Source: Taudactylus pleione (taxonomy: Eukaryota > Chordata > Amphibia > Anura > Myobatrachidae). Taken from it: a DNA stretch of 64,000 nt. Below the pieces are notes generated by a model. That model did not search any database. It was not told the DNA's origin and worked only from the letters and a program-made list of their open reading frames with translations. How positions within the stretch are numbered: position 1 is the stretch's first letter; every line of letters starts with the position of its first letter. Below are positions 32,048 through 43,720 of the stretch, piece after piece. The position numbers and the translations under genes are program-made. The DNA lies in contig JAUIMM010000121.1 of assembly GCA_031769625.1 (NCBI GenBank), positions 13,450,001-13,514,000 of the forward strand, written 5' to 3'.

Positions 32048-32805
32048 CATAAAAGGTCCCCTAGTATTAAAGTGTAATATTCAAAGTTTATTCAGTAATT
32101 ATTAATGTTGTGAAATAAAGATTATTTGATATCTAAGGTTTAGTACATGGTAAGCAGACCGTGTTTGGTGTTGTACTGATTCCACTGTGTCTCAAAAGAT
32201 TTCCGGTATCATCGGTGAGAAAATCGGAACATGCGTCTGCAAACTATGGACTATAGAGAGTTAAAACATTAAAATGTACTCTGTAATGTTAGCAGCTTAG
32301 ATTAGCATGCAGCGGGAAAAAGGACACAAAGGGCGGTTGGAGGCTGTTTGTGTCTATTTGAATTGACCTATGAACTATCCTGTAACAAAAGAAAAACCAA
32401 TGGAATCATGTCAAACTTGTCTATTGTATTGCCTATCCCTGCAAGAGTATATATGTGCGCTCTCTGACCCCAGTCTAGAGTCTTCTTGCTGTGCTGTTGA
32501 CGGAGGTTTCTAATGCTGATGCTGGTATCTGGACCCAGAGCGCGTGCATATGTAACAACTGTACCTTGGGTCTATATGATTTATTTGCGCTACTTGTATT
32601 TAGATCACAGCATGTAACCATCTGTTTTTATATTGAATAATATCTTTTTGTGCTTTGGAACCACATTCAAAGACTGAAAGCATTTATTTTTTGTGCGACT
32701 CATTACGCTGAATCGCGACAATTTTAGAAGGTATAGGAAGGAATATTGTTTAGAAGGTATAGGCAGGAATCGATTTTAGAAGGTATAGATAGGTAGGAAT
32801 CGATA
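32048..32805 (+). repeat. ERV-A 5' LTR, second part
   Basis: Resumes at CATAAAAGG directly after the duplicated CTTA and matches 52857-53623. A TATATA box candidate is at 32448-32453, with the same box at 53266-53271 in the 3' LTR. The combined 5' LTR is about 1105 bp against 1118 bp for the 3' LTR. Confidence 0.9.
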
Positions 32806-32807
32806 GT

Positions 32808-32817
32808 TGGGGGCTCG
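32808..32817 (+). promoter_or_regulatory. ERV-A primer-binding site (tRNA-Pro type)
   Basis: TGGGGGCTCG lies two bases past the LTR and matches the first ten bases of the proline-tRNA primer site used by many class I retroviruses; the match stops after that. Confidence 0.75.
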
Positions 32818-33780
32818 CAGTGTTTATCACGCTACCGGTCACTAGGTAACACTCGGTAGCGATCTCTCAGCAAAAGGGTGGAGGCGCCTAGCAGGAGAAC
32901 GCATTGTGCCTTTGAAATCTGCTATTACTTTGTTGCTGAGAGTCCGCTACCTGTTATTGTGGCTTTAGGAGCGCTGATTGAGAATCCAGGGACGAGGGAG
33001 GAAAAAGTTTGTTTTCCTTCATCGTTAGTTCTTTTTTGTGTTAAAAAGGGGAAGTCGCATTATTGTGTATGCGACCAGTCGCACTATAGTGTAAATATCA
33101 TAATACATGTTGTGTAGTAGTCGCATTATTGTGTATGCGACTAGTCGCACAATAGCGTATACGTATTTCCTGTATTGCTGTCACGTGTTTTAAACAAAGC
33201 CGTCGAGAGTGCACGGTGATATTGATAGATAGCATTGTTGTAAATACATTGATCAGTGTTGCCATAGTCTGGGAAAACGTGTATTTTTCTGTGCAGGAAA
33301 AAGGTGTGTAACAGTGAGTATTTGTTGGTTGGGGTAACTTGTTCCCTAGTTAAGGGTATCGTAGGACCCTTAAGTGCTAGGCGCCTGATGTTGGCCTAGT
33401 AGCTCGGTAGTAGATACTGTTCTAACACATAAGCAGGTGTAGTTGTTGTCTTTGTTGTAGGTTCGTCTCCCAGTGTGATTACAGTATTCAGTGATCAGTT
33501 AGGGTTATTTGAGCATTGCAATTGAACTGTACAGTTTTGGCTAAATTGTGATTGTGAACTTGGTAAAGGGTGGACGAAATCACTGAAAAGGGTAAGTATT
33601 ATTGGAATACCTACCTAGCATTTGAAAGGTAGTCAAAAAGGGATTAGGTGCGTGGAAGCAGCCTGATTATTCTTCCATAGGTGTGTGGGCGCATCCTGTT
33701 AATATCGTCCGTAGGTAAGTGAAAGTGTCTTGACTGTCTTTCACCAGTTTAAATCTCTATTTAGCTTAGAGTTCTTCCAG
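32818..33780 (+). promoter_or_regulatory. ERV-A leader with duplicated stem-loop and splice donor
   Basis: Two copies of GTCGCATTATTGTGTATGCGAC (33055 and 33121), each able to fold as a 7-bp stem, lie in a 66-bp tandem unit. A consensus splice donor AG|GTAAGT is at 33713-33720, in the place expected for the env subgenomic RNA. ERV-C has the same donor but only one diverged stem-loop. Confidence 0.6.
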
Positions 33781-33869
33781 ATGGGGGCCAAGCAAACGGT
33801 AGAGATGTTAGATGATGTTCTGCTGTTGGAAGCGCCGCTTGGGTCGGAACGCCATATTATGCATACTAA

Positions 33870-34468
33870 GGGCTTGATTCAGAGCCACTCGTAAGCGGCA
33901 GCTCGTTCGCTCCGAGCGATGTTTGGCCAACTGCGCATGCGTACGGATCGTTATACGCATGCGCGAACCAGTCAGTGCGGTCGAAATTCATGTGCTCGCA
34001 AAATAGCGAATGCCTGCTAATTTGAGTGACAGAATGAGGCGTATGTGGGTGGTAACAGGGGAAGGTGCTTGAAAACGGGGAGTGGAAATCAGAACACAGG
34101 CGTGCTTAAAGGTCAAAACGGGCGTTTTATGGGTGTGCATAATTTAAACAGCAGCGTCATTGACCACGTCACTGGGTTATTTTATAGCCAGAACTGCTCG
34201 CAAAATTGTGGTAGCAAAAACCGACCACAAGAATAGCGAGCAGTTCATACCCTGTTTGATGAACTCGATTAATCTAATAAATAGCGGACATGACGTAGGA
34301 TGCGAGCGGCCAGGGGGCGTAGTTTCCCAAAAAACGACCGCAAGTTTTGTTAGCTCGTTCAGACCTCGAGGCGTGAACAGACCGCAAACAGCGAATGGTT
34401 CATTTGAATAGCCACCCCTATTTTCAGGACGAGTGAGCGCTAATTGCGTCCGGCTCTGAATCAGGCCC
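33870..34468. mobile_element. Harbinger-like MITE in ERV-A gag, 599 bp
   Basis: GGGCTTGATTCAGAG ... CTCTGAATCAGGCCC termini and a TAA duplication (33867-33869, 34469-34471). ERV-C at 43808-43816 preserves the empty site (ATACTAAGTAC). It belongs to the same subfamily as 9852-10441. Confidence 0.93.
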
Positions 34469-34574
34469 TAAGTACGGTGCTTATGCAATTAGGTATATAT
34501 GGTTTAATTTGATGATGAAGAGTGTTAGACCGCTTCCCAGAATTGGCAGCTTTGATAAGGAGGTATTGAACAAT

Positions 34575-35124
34575 GGCCCTCATTCAGAGCCGTACGCTCT
34601 GAGCAGAGCGCACGCTCTGAATGAGGGCCGGGCTCCATGAAAATGGAGCGTCCTCCTGGACGCTCGTATAGCTGTGGGTCACCATCCACAGGCTATACGA
34701 GCGTGCATTGTGATGGCCGCGATGGTCGTGACCATCGCGACCATCGAAATTGCGAGCCGGAGCCTTTTGGTTGAGGTTTTCAACCGCAAGCTCCGGAGTG
34801 ATTTTGGCTCTATCAGAGCCAAAATCACTCCCACTGACATCACTAGTGATGTCAGTGGGCCGGCTTTTGACGGGAGGCATTCCCGTGGGAACGCCCCCAT
34901 CAAGGAGGCACTCCCCCGGCACGCCCACCAAAGGGGGCGTGCTGTCAATCAACATTGACAGCACGCCCCCTTTGATCGGACACAACGAGCGAAGGACTTT
35001 CCTTCGCTCGTCACGTCTGGCGCATGCGCACGACGGAGCTCCCTCCGTCGTGTGCATGCTCAGTCCATAACATCGACCCACTTGCGAGCGGACAGCCGCT
35101 CGCGAGTGGGTCTGAATCAGGCCC
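34575..35124. mobile_element. Harbinger-like MITE in ERV-A gag, 550 bp
   Basis: Termini GGCCCTCATTCAGAG / CTGAATCAGGCCC and an AAT duplication (34572-34574, 35125-35127). The empty site survives in ERV-C near 43919. The interior is a series of perfect hairpins, for example CACTGACATCACTAGTGATG (about 34831-34857) and GGCGTGCTGTCAAT/ATTGACAGCACGCC (34929-34968). Confidence 0.92.
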
Positions 35125-36768
35125 AATGTCCGAGATAGCATCTGTATGGTGCGCTGTCGAATGAAAAAGGTAAAATATAACGAGTGTTTAAAATTGTGGC
35201 ACCTTGAGGGGGATGCATGGCTTAAAGGTGTGCAAGTGACACAAACTAGCGTCACGAGCACGTTACAGGAGAGCGCATCCGCAGCGCTAAACTGCGGTGC
35301 TGTGCGCTGTGAAATGGTGTGCACGTGCAGCAAGGTAGCATTGCGGAAGGTATTGCCAGTGGTTCACAAGCACCACCGCTGCCCTATGCGGATGGGGGTG
35401 CAGGTACAGTTGTTGAAAAAACCCTTAAAAAATGTAACAAGTAACCTGTACCCTCTCTTAAGTAATCATAAGGAAAATGTTTATGATGCGGATGATGAGC
35501 CTATTGTTATGTCTGCCATTTCCCATGCTGTACACATGTTAGATGCTCCACCACAACAATCACAAGTGGTGCCGCCATCTTCATCAGTGATAACACAGGA
35601 GGTGTTAACATCCACTGCACCCGTAGAGGAAGTTGTTAACCCTATACGTAGCAGTAATAGACTAAATTCCAGCCAGGTAACAAGGTGAAAAGTAGCAGTG
35701 CGGCCGGTCTGCATCCCATCCGGACAATAACTGTTCCGAATGGGAAAGCGGATGCGAACGGTGTATTGGCCACAAGGGAGGTAACAATGCACTGTCCTTG
35801 GACAAGAGCCGAGCTAAACTCCATAATGAATGATTTCCCCGATCCTAAAAAGCAATTAGCCAAATGCCAAAGATTTCTGAAAAATTTGGGTAGTGCTCAC
35901 GAGCCAACCAACAGAGATCGGCGAGTAGTGTTAATGGCTTGTCTTCCATGCAATACCGACGTGACAAAGTTTATCACGGATTGTGTATTGGATGGAGATG
36001 TTCCCTTAACAGACAAAATTAACCAAGGTAACATTTCCTGCATTATAACTCAATTGGGTGTATATTTTCCAGTAGTAGTTAACCATAAAACAAAAAGAGA
36101 GTGAATCTGCAGAGGATTATTGTAACCGAGCTCTGCAGGCTATCACCTAGTACACTGGGTTAGATGATTTTAAAGATAGCACTCATCACAGGGGAATGAT
36201 AGTCACCCGAGTTCAGGCCTCACAACCTGGCTGGAGGGGAGTCACTGTAGGCACCCTCATAGAATCCTCTATCGAACACGATAAGAACATCCTTAAAAAG
36301 AGAGAGACCCAGAGCGAGAAGCTAATGGCTGTTAGTATTCAAGCTCTAGAAGGAATGACTATAACATCGCAGCCAACAGACACACATGCACCTTCACAGC
36401 TACAAGTCCTCACCAATCCTGCACCACCTCAAACAGAACCCTACCCCACTTATCACACACAGCCACAAAACCCATACTATCCACAACCACCATATTTCCC
36501 TCAATATCCTTACCCACACCCACCATCTTTCCGTTCCGCTCAACCCACACAGCAATCCTTTCACCCACCCTACTCACGAAGGTGCTTCAACTGCAACCAA
36601 GTGGGAAACATAAGTAGAAGCTGTAAGGTGAAGAGGGTAGGACCCCCTAACCAGGGAATACCTGTATATCCCCATACAGGATATACACAGAGTACAGGAA
36701 ACCCACAACAGTCACCAGCTCCAATTGTGGCCCTAAATGCTGTATTGGAGAGTGTGAGTCAATGCTAG

Positions 36769-39700
36769 ACGTCAGGTCATACCTGTAGTCTACAGATAGT
36801 CAGGTTAACAGGAAGTACTAGGGAGGAACCGGTAACGATGGTTGATGTAGCTGGTACTAAATATCCTTTTCTTGTAGACACAGAGGCAACCAGATCAGTG
36901 ATAAAATCTCCCGCTAACTTACAGGTAACCAGCGAGACAGTACCAACAATGGGTGTAACAGGTAAAGTGCAACATTATCCTTTAACAAAATCCACAGAGG
37001 TCACTATCGGGCCATTGCATACCAGGCATTCTTTCCTTCTGGCAGCAGCGGCTCCTACTAACCTACTGGGAAGGGATTTGTTATGTAAGATGGGATGTGT
37101 CATATATTGTACCCCTGATGGTGTATTTCTAGATATCCCTCAGAGAGTTGCGCACAAGGTGAGGGATATGTTGGACATTCCCCAAAGGATAATGTATCAC
37201 TCTACTGGTTCAGGTAAAAATCCATCTCAGGTAGATCAGATGTTATCCCAAATTCCAGATTCACTTTGGACCAAGGATGGACAGGACACTGGATTAATGG
37301 CAAACGTAAGTCCCGTAATGGTAAATCTAAAAAGTGGTAGGCAAGCTCCTAAAATTCCCCAGTACCCATTAAAACAGGAGGTAGAATTAGTGGTTTATCC
37401 CATAATTGAGCGATTGTTACAGCAGGGAATTTTAGTTTGTACAGCAAGTGTAGCCAACAGTCCCATCTTTCCTGTAAAGCGGAGTGGTGGGAGGGGTTAT
37501 AGGCTGGTACAAGACCTTAGAGGGGTTAATAAGGTGGTAGAGAGCCAATTTCCCGTAGTGCCAAATCCAGCTGTCATTCTTATGCAGATCCCACCCAATG
37601 CAACCCATTTCACTGTCATTGACCTCTGTTCTGCTTTCTTCTCTGTACCTCTTCATCCTGACTGTCAGTACCTATTCACCTTTACATACAGGGGTGTACA
37701 AAACACATGGACACGATTTCCCCAGGGTTTCATAGACAGCACCAGTATCTTCTCCCAGGCCTTACACGACTGTTTACAATCTTTTCAACCTGCCAATGGA
37801 TCTGTTCTAATACAATATGTGGACGATGTATTGTTATGTTCTGATTCGTTTATGTCATGTTTAAATGATACCAAACTTTTGTAGCTTCATCTCTCGCAAA
37901 CAGGACACAAGGTTGCTAAGGACAAACTACAGCCATGCCAGTCCAGGGTTATATATTTGGGACACTGCCTAACTCAGGGGTTACGACATCTTACAAATGA
38001 CAGAATCCAGGACATACAGAACATGACACTGCCGCAGAATCAGCAGCAAATTCGTACCTTTTTGGGAATGTGTGGATACTGCAGAATGTGGATCCCAGGT
38101 TTTTCTATTTTGGACTTGCCATTACAGGACTTAGGACCTTATTCAGAGGCAGCCGTACAGTCTACTACCGCACGGCCGCCTCAATGTTTTGCCAGTGCGC
38201 GTGCGCACGAGGGAGCCGGCTCCCTCATGCGCATGCGTGAGACCCGCTACGAACGACAGTGCTGGTCGTAGCGGGTCTCTTTCCAAAGGGGGCGAGCTGT
38301 CAATGTTGATTGACAGCTCACCCCGTTTGGAAGGCGGGCCGGGGGGTGGAAGCCCAAATGGAGGAGTTCCCATGGGAATGCCTGCCATTTGGGGGAGGAC
38401 CCACTGACATCACTAGTGATGTCAGTGGAGAGCTTCCAGCTCTGACAGAGCCAGAAGCTCTCCGGGGCTTACGACAAGTGAGACCCTACCCTAGGGTCTC
38501 GTCGTAAGCCCCGATGGTCGCGATGGTCTCTGACCATCGCGACCATCACCCGAGCGGTCATTAGAGCTCTGGGTGTTAACCAACAGCCTAACGACCACAA
38601 CAGAGGCGGGCGGTCAGGATGCAAGTGGCCACCCAGTTTCTGAGCGACCGCTTGCATCCTCCGACCACCTCTGAATGAGGCCCTTAGTCTCTTCCTCAAA
38701 GCCCGATCATGTCATACACACAGAGGAATCAGAGCAGGCTTTCCTTAATGTTAAGGATAGTCTGACAAGAGCACCTGCATTGGGAATACCTGATTATGAA
38801 AAACCTTTTGATTTGTATTGTACGGAAGCCGATGGTTGTGCAGCAGGTGTCCTCACACAAAAACATGGTGATGCCAGTAGGCCCGTAGCATACTACAGTG
38901 CACAGTTGGACACTGTGGCAAGATCACTCCCAACGTGTTTAAGAAGTGTAGCAGCAACTTCACTATTGGTCAGTAAGAGTGAGGATGTGGTACTAGGCCA
39001 TGATATGATTGTCTATACTCCCCATGCTGTATCTGCTTTGCTAAACCAGACATGTCTCCTCAGCTAGGTTCACAAAATGGGAACTAGCATTAATAGCACC
39101 TGCAAACATCACCATCAAAAGGTGCAGTACATTAAATCCAGCTATGTATTTACCATATGTGCAACATGATGCACAAAGGGTGGAGAGAGGTGAGCTGCTG
39201 GCAACAGGTGAGTTCTGTAGGTATATTGATGCACATGATTGTATAGAATATCTGAATCAAACCTTTACTGCAAGACCTGACATACGGGATACACCTTTAG
39301 AAAATGTAGATGTGACATTTTACACGTATGGGAGTTGTCATAGACAAACTGACACTAGAGAATTATGTACAGGTTATGCTGTGGTAAATGACAAGGACAT
39401 CATAGAAGCCGAACCTTTAGAACCACCACACTCGGCCCAAGTGGCGGAACTGGTAGCACTAAAGAGGGCGTGTGAATTAGCGGAAGGTAAATCTGCTAAT
39501 ATCTACACTGATTCTAGGTACGCCTTTGGGGTAGTACACGATTTCGGTGCCTTATGACATCTGAGAAAATTTATGACAGCAGCAGGCACACCAATAGCAC
39601 ATTCCAGACATATAAAAGGACTATTAACAGCAATCCAATTGCCAAATGCAGTGGCAGTAATTAATTGTTTAGCCCATACAAGTGAGGACGATCCGGTGTC

Positions 39701-40930
39701 ACTGGGCAACAACAGGGCAGATGAAGCTGCCAAATGGGCAGCAGGGTTAAAAATTAATGTACCAACTGAACAAATCATGACTTTTCAAACAATTGATTTG
39801 CTGAAATTAATTGAGATGCAAAATTTGTGTTCTGTCCAGGAAAAGTCAGTCTGGAGGTCCAAGGGATGTGGGCAAGAGTCCTCTGGACTCTGGAGAGAAG
39901 GACAAGGTAAGCCAGTGGCTCCCAAGGCATACTACCCAAGCCTGGCTGAGGCAGCGCACGGTCTGACTCATTTGGGAAAGCAAGGTATGTGCAAATTGGT
40001 GAGAGCATACTGGTGTGCACCGGGTTTTTCTTCTCAAGCAGAAAAGAGAGCAATGTCCTGTCTGACCTGCTTGGGGAAAAACATTGGGAAAATGATCCCT
40101 ACCGAACCATCCCACATTCCTCCGACTGATGGACCTTTCCAGGTAATACAAATTGATTTCATCCAATGACCACCCTGCTCCTGCAAGTTTGTATTAGTGT
40201 GCACTGATGTGTTTTCCAATTGGGTTGAGGCATATCCAGCTGCCACTAATACTGCTGCCTTCACTGCCAAGAAAATTGTTCAGGAGTTTGTGTGCAGATA
40301 CGGTATCCCTAAAATTATCGAGAGTGATATGTGTAAACTGATGGGTATTAATAGTCGACTTCATACCCCCTACTGACCGCAAGCCAGTGCCAAGGTGGAG
40401 AGGATGAATGGTACTGTTAAAAATCAATTAAGTCAGATCATGGCAGTGACTGGACTAGGATGGCCAGAAGCATTACCGTTGGTCCTACATAGCATAAGGA
40501 CCACTCCTAGACCCCCTCTAAATCTGTCCCCCTTTGAAATACTGTTTGGTAGACTACCTCATTTTATTATAAGTCCACAGGAAGACTTGAAAGGTAACAA
40601 CGAGGTAACTGTAAGGTATCTTATATCAATGAGTAAACAGTTAAAACAGCAACAGCAGAAACTGAAATTGTTGTCCCATGATATGCCTGAAACAAACTGT
40701 CATGATGTTGAACCTGGAGAATATGTTATGATCAGAAATTTCTTGCGTTCAGGTTGTTTGACTGATTATTAGGAAGGTCCATATCAGGTGTTGCTGACGA
40801 GTACCACATCTTTGAAGGTGGCCGAGAGATATACCTGGGTCTATTCCACTCACTGCAAGAAGGTCAACCAACCGGTGGAGAAACAAGGCGGAGACGAGGC
40901 TGATAAAGCGAGCTTGTACCGGGAGGGTTA
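36769..40930 (+). pseudogene. pol: ERV-A pro-pol (protease, RT, RNase H, integrase), broken
   Basis: It continues in the gag frame after TAG. The protease has FLVDTEAT instead of the usual D-T-G-A, so the active site is mutated, and an LLGRDLL motif. RT has an LVQDLRGVN-like start, the FPQGFIDS motif and catalytic QYVDDVLL (about 37818-37841), then a stop at 37882. A MITE cuts the connection domain at 38134. RNase H has AELVALKRACELAEGK and IYTDSRYAFGV (about 39440-39530). Integrase has a His-His/Cys-Cys zinc site (THLGKQ ... CLTC), then the core with IDFIQ (followed by TGA) and KVERMNGTVK. There are several stops and frame shifts. Confidence 0.92.
38134..38683. mobile_element. Harbinger-like MITE in ERV-A pol, 550 bp
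   Basis: Left end GGACCTTATTCAGAG, right end CTCTGAATGAGGCCC, TTA duplication (38131-38133, 38684-38686). Same hairpin-rich subfamily as 34575-35124, including the ACATCACTAGTGATGT palindrome (about 38407-38422). The pol frame continues across the site once the element and one TTA are ignored. Confidence 0.92.
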
Positions 40931-40964
40931 ACAGGTTGCAATGAGATATCGGAACTAAAGAAAT

Positions 40965-41356
40965 TTGCAGGTCCTTGCTATGGCAATGGACTGGTCTGTT
41001 GTGTTCATGTTTGTATTCTCTTCCAGAGTTTCCATTATCCTGGTTTGTTTGGGGATCTCTGGTTTCTATGACGGGGGACTGATAGAGGAGATGGGAGCTA
41101 ATGGCAGTATTGATGGAGTGGAGTCGAGAGGAGGAGTGCTATGCCAATCAGGGGAGTGTCTGACCAATCTTAGTACTGTAATTGTTAAGAGATCTGCTAT
41201 TTTGGATACCCGGAGATAGTGTGAAGGTCTATCGTCTGAGGATTATTATATGTGTGAGTTCTGTGGGTCTGTAATTGATGGGAATTGCATCCAACGGAGT
41301 CAACCTAAGTATAATCAGTATTGGGGTGGGTATCCTTTAGAGGACTATCACACCAT
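40965..41356 (+). pseudogene. env: ERV-A env, N-terminal piece
   Basis: A hydrophobic N-terminus (residues about 10-31, VVFMFVF ... IILVCLGI) fits a signal peptide. A Cys-containing surface-subunit start follows. An in-frame TAG is at 41217-41219. The coding region is cut at 41356 by the ERV-C provirus and resumes at 48427, where the frame agrees once one target copy is ignored. Confidence 0.78.
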
Positions 41357-42913
41357 TTTCGAAACTGGATTATTGGCTGAGACAAGATCAGTTTAAAATT
41401 GAATAGCAGCGACACCATCTTGCGACTGGCCGCAAGACGCCATTTTGCGAAATGGCCGCCTAAGCGCCATTTTAGATAAACTCACACTTTAGTACATGTG
41501 GCGATAATACTATTAGCATCATGCGAATGCATCTGTGGCCATCGCCATAGGTTACGGCGATTCACCAAAAGCCCATTTCATTACTTTACATATTATAAAA
41601 GATATATATATTTCAGAAATGGCTTTACAGTATGCCAAAATTGATTGCATTAGCTGAATAAAGCAAATGGCCAAGTGACAACTAGCTTGTGTAGATAAGC
41701 TTCCTGGAATAACGTCTGCTCCCACTCCAGGTGGTCTGGCTAGAATACACACCTTACATTAGCAAGCTTCCTGCAATGACATGATTTCAAAGACTAGAGT
41801 GTCATCTTAGGTCTGTCTCTTGTAGCTGGACTATTTGCATTTCACACAAGAGACTGGGAGAATAAAGAGTTTTTCTTTTGAAGCCTGGGACAGGGGGGGG
41901 ACTGCTGACAGAGTGGGCATGTGGAACTATCTGGCTCAGCATGTCACACTGCTAAGATGTTCACTTAGTGAGAGTTAAGTGCACCCTTCCTCATACACAC
42001 ATTAATACGCACAATTGCACTGTTAACTGGTCGCATATTAGCGAATGCATAGGACTTTGTATGAAACCGCTGTTTTATTAGCTTTATGCGCACGCATCTG
42101 CCCCAAGCTAACTAGCGTCCTTATATCAAACCCTGAATACTCACACATTACATATTCACGCATAAGGTTTAATAAGCTTTAGAGTATATGATTTAAGTTG
42201 GTTCAGTTAGTTTAAATGCTGTGAAATAAAGATATTTGATAACTAAGGTTTTATACATGTTAAGACAGCCGTGTTTGGGTTTGTACTGATGCATACTCTT
42301 TCAACAGAATTCCGGTACTATCGGTGTGGAGATCGCATCAGGCATTCTCAACTTATGGACTGCAGAAACTAAAAGCAACAAAATGTATATTTTATGAACA
42401 ACTGTTAGGATGCAGCATGGGGAGGCGGGAGGGAAAAGACCCTCAGTTGTTAGAGGCTGGGTGAGTCTATTTGAACTAGCCTGTTAAATGCACTGTAACA
42501 TATGCTTCTCCCCTGGGAACCAATGGCATAAGCAAGAAACTTCTCTATTGTCCTGTCTTTTCTGGGGGGGTATAAACATGTGTGCTCAAACACTGGGTCT
42601 TTAGTCTTCTTGCTGAATGCTGATTGACGGAGGTTTTCTTTCTGAATGCCGGGATCTGGTCCAGAGGCACTGCGTATGTATACTGTACTTGGGTCTGTAT
42701 ATTTCCTTTGCGCTAAATTGTACACAGATCAAAGCGTGTAACTGACTGTACTTTTACTTGAATAATACTTTTTGCTTTGGAACCACATGTTCTGAGTCTG
42801 GAGTCTCTATTTATTGTATGACTGCGTACGCAAATTAGCGTCATCCTTAGAGGTTTATAGGAAGGATTTTAGAAGGTACAGGCAGGGGTATATAGAGGTT
42901 CATTTTAATGTCA
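41357..42913 (+). repeat. ERV-C 5' LTR
   Basis: Matches 46882-48419 throughout; it has 19 bp (within CTTCCTGGAATAACGTCTG) missing from the 3' copy. A TATAAA box candidate is at 42571-42576. Confidence 0.9.
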
Positions 42914-42918
42914 AGAGA

Positions 42919-42930
42919 TGGGGGCTCATC
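42919..42930 (+). promoter_or_regulatory. ERV-C primer-binding site
   Basis: TGGGGGCTCATC, the same tRNA-Pro-type start as ERV-A with a change at position 10. A splice donor CAG|GTAAGT follows at 43646-43654 in the leader. Confidence 0.7.
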
Positions 42931-43720
42931 GAGTGAAGTCACTTACCTACTCACACGTCACATACAGCTATCGATATCTCAGCAAAGGGTGTAGTGGCCA
43001 CATGCAGGGTTTTCCTGCAACCGCTTTGTGCTGAAAAATCGCTATCCGTTTTCGTGTGAGCAAAGGAAGCTGACTAGAATCCAGGGTAAAGAAAGGAAAA
43101 AGTTTGTTTTGCTTTGTTGATAGAACCTAACGTTTAAAGGGGTGCAGTTTTGCGCACAGCAAAGACGTACTTTTGTGTACGCAGTTAAAAAGTCATTATA
43201 CAGTTGTGTAGTAGTCGCATTATTTTGTATGTGGCTGGTCGCACAATAAGCGTATACGTATATCCGGTTGTGCTGCCACTGTGTTTAAACAAAGCCGTTG
43301 AGGTTTACCTTTTTCAATTGTTATCAATATCTGGGTTAACGTGTATTTTTCTGCACAGGAAAAAAGTGTGTAACAGTGAATATTTGTTGGACAAAGTTAA
43401 GGGTATCGTATGATCCTTAAGGGCTAGGTGCAAGGGTTAGTCTAGCCGCTCGGTAAGTAGCTTTACCGTTCTATACACAGTAGCAGGTGTACATGTTGTC
43501 TTTGTTGTAGAGAGGTGCGTGGGAGCGGCCGACATATAAACTCCCATAGGTGTGGAAGTTGCCTTACTAAATCTTATCCGAGTGTGGAAGTTGCCTTTTC
43601 CAAATCGTATCCAGGTGTGTGGGCGCCGCCGACTTAAATCGTCCACAGGTAAGTGAAAGTATCTTGATTGTCTTTCACCGGTTTAAATCTTTATTGAAAA
43701 GCTTAGGATTTTGTCCCAGA

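Larger units (their letters stand above)
33781..36768 (+). pseudogene. gag: ERV-A gag (matrix, capsid, nucleocapsid), broken
   Basis: It starts MGA, with the glycine expected for myristoylation. The matrix part is cut by Harbinger-like MITEs at 33870 and 34575. Coding resumes at about 35146, shifts frame near 35687, carries the capsid (CPWTRAELNSI, FLKNLG) to about 36103, then resumes at 36196 with the capsid end, a Pro/Tyr-rich linker and one zinc knuckle. In the knuckle (CFNCNQVGNISRSC) the His is replaced by Asn. It ends at TAG (36766-36768). In a virus, Gag would form the particle at the plasma membrane. It is inactive here. Confidence 0.9.

Noticed and set aside
34584..35333. 249-residue minus-strand frame
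   Set aside because: It covers a palindrome-rich Harbinger-like MITE inside gag; it is an accidental open frame in GC-rich hairpins.
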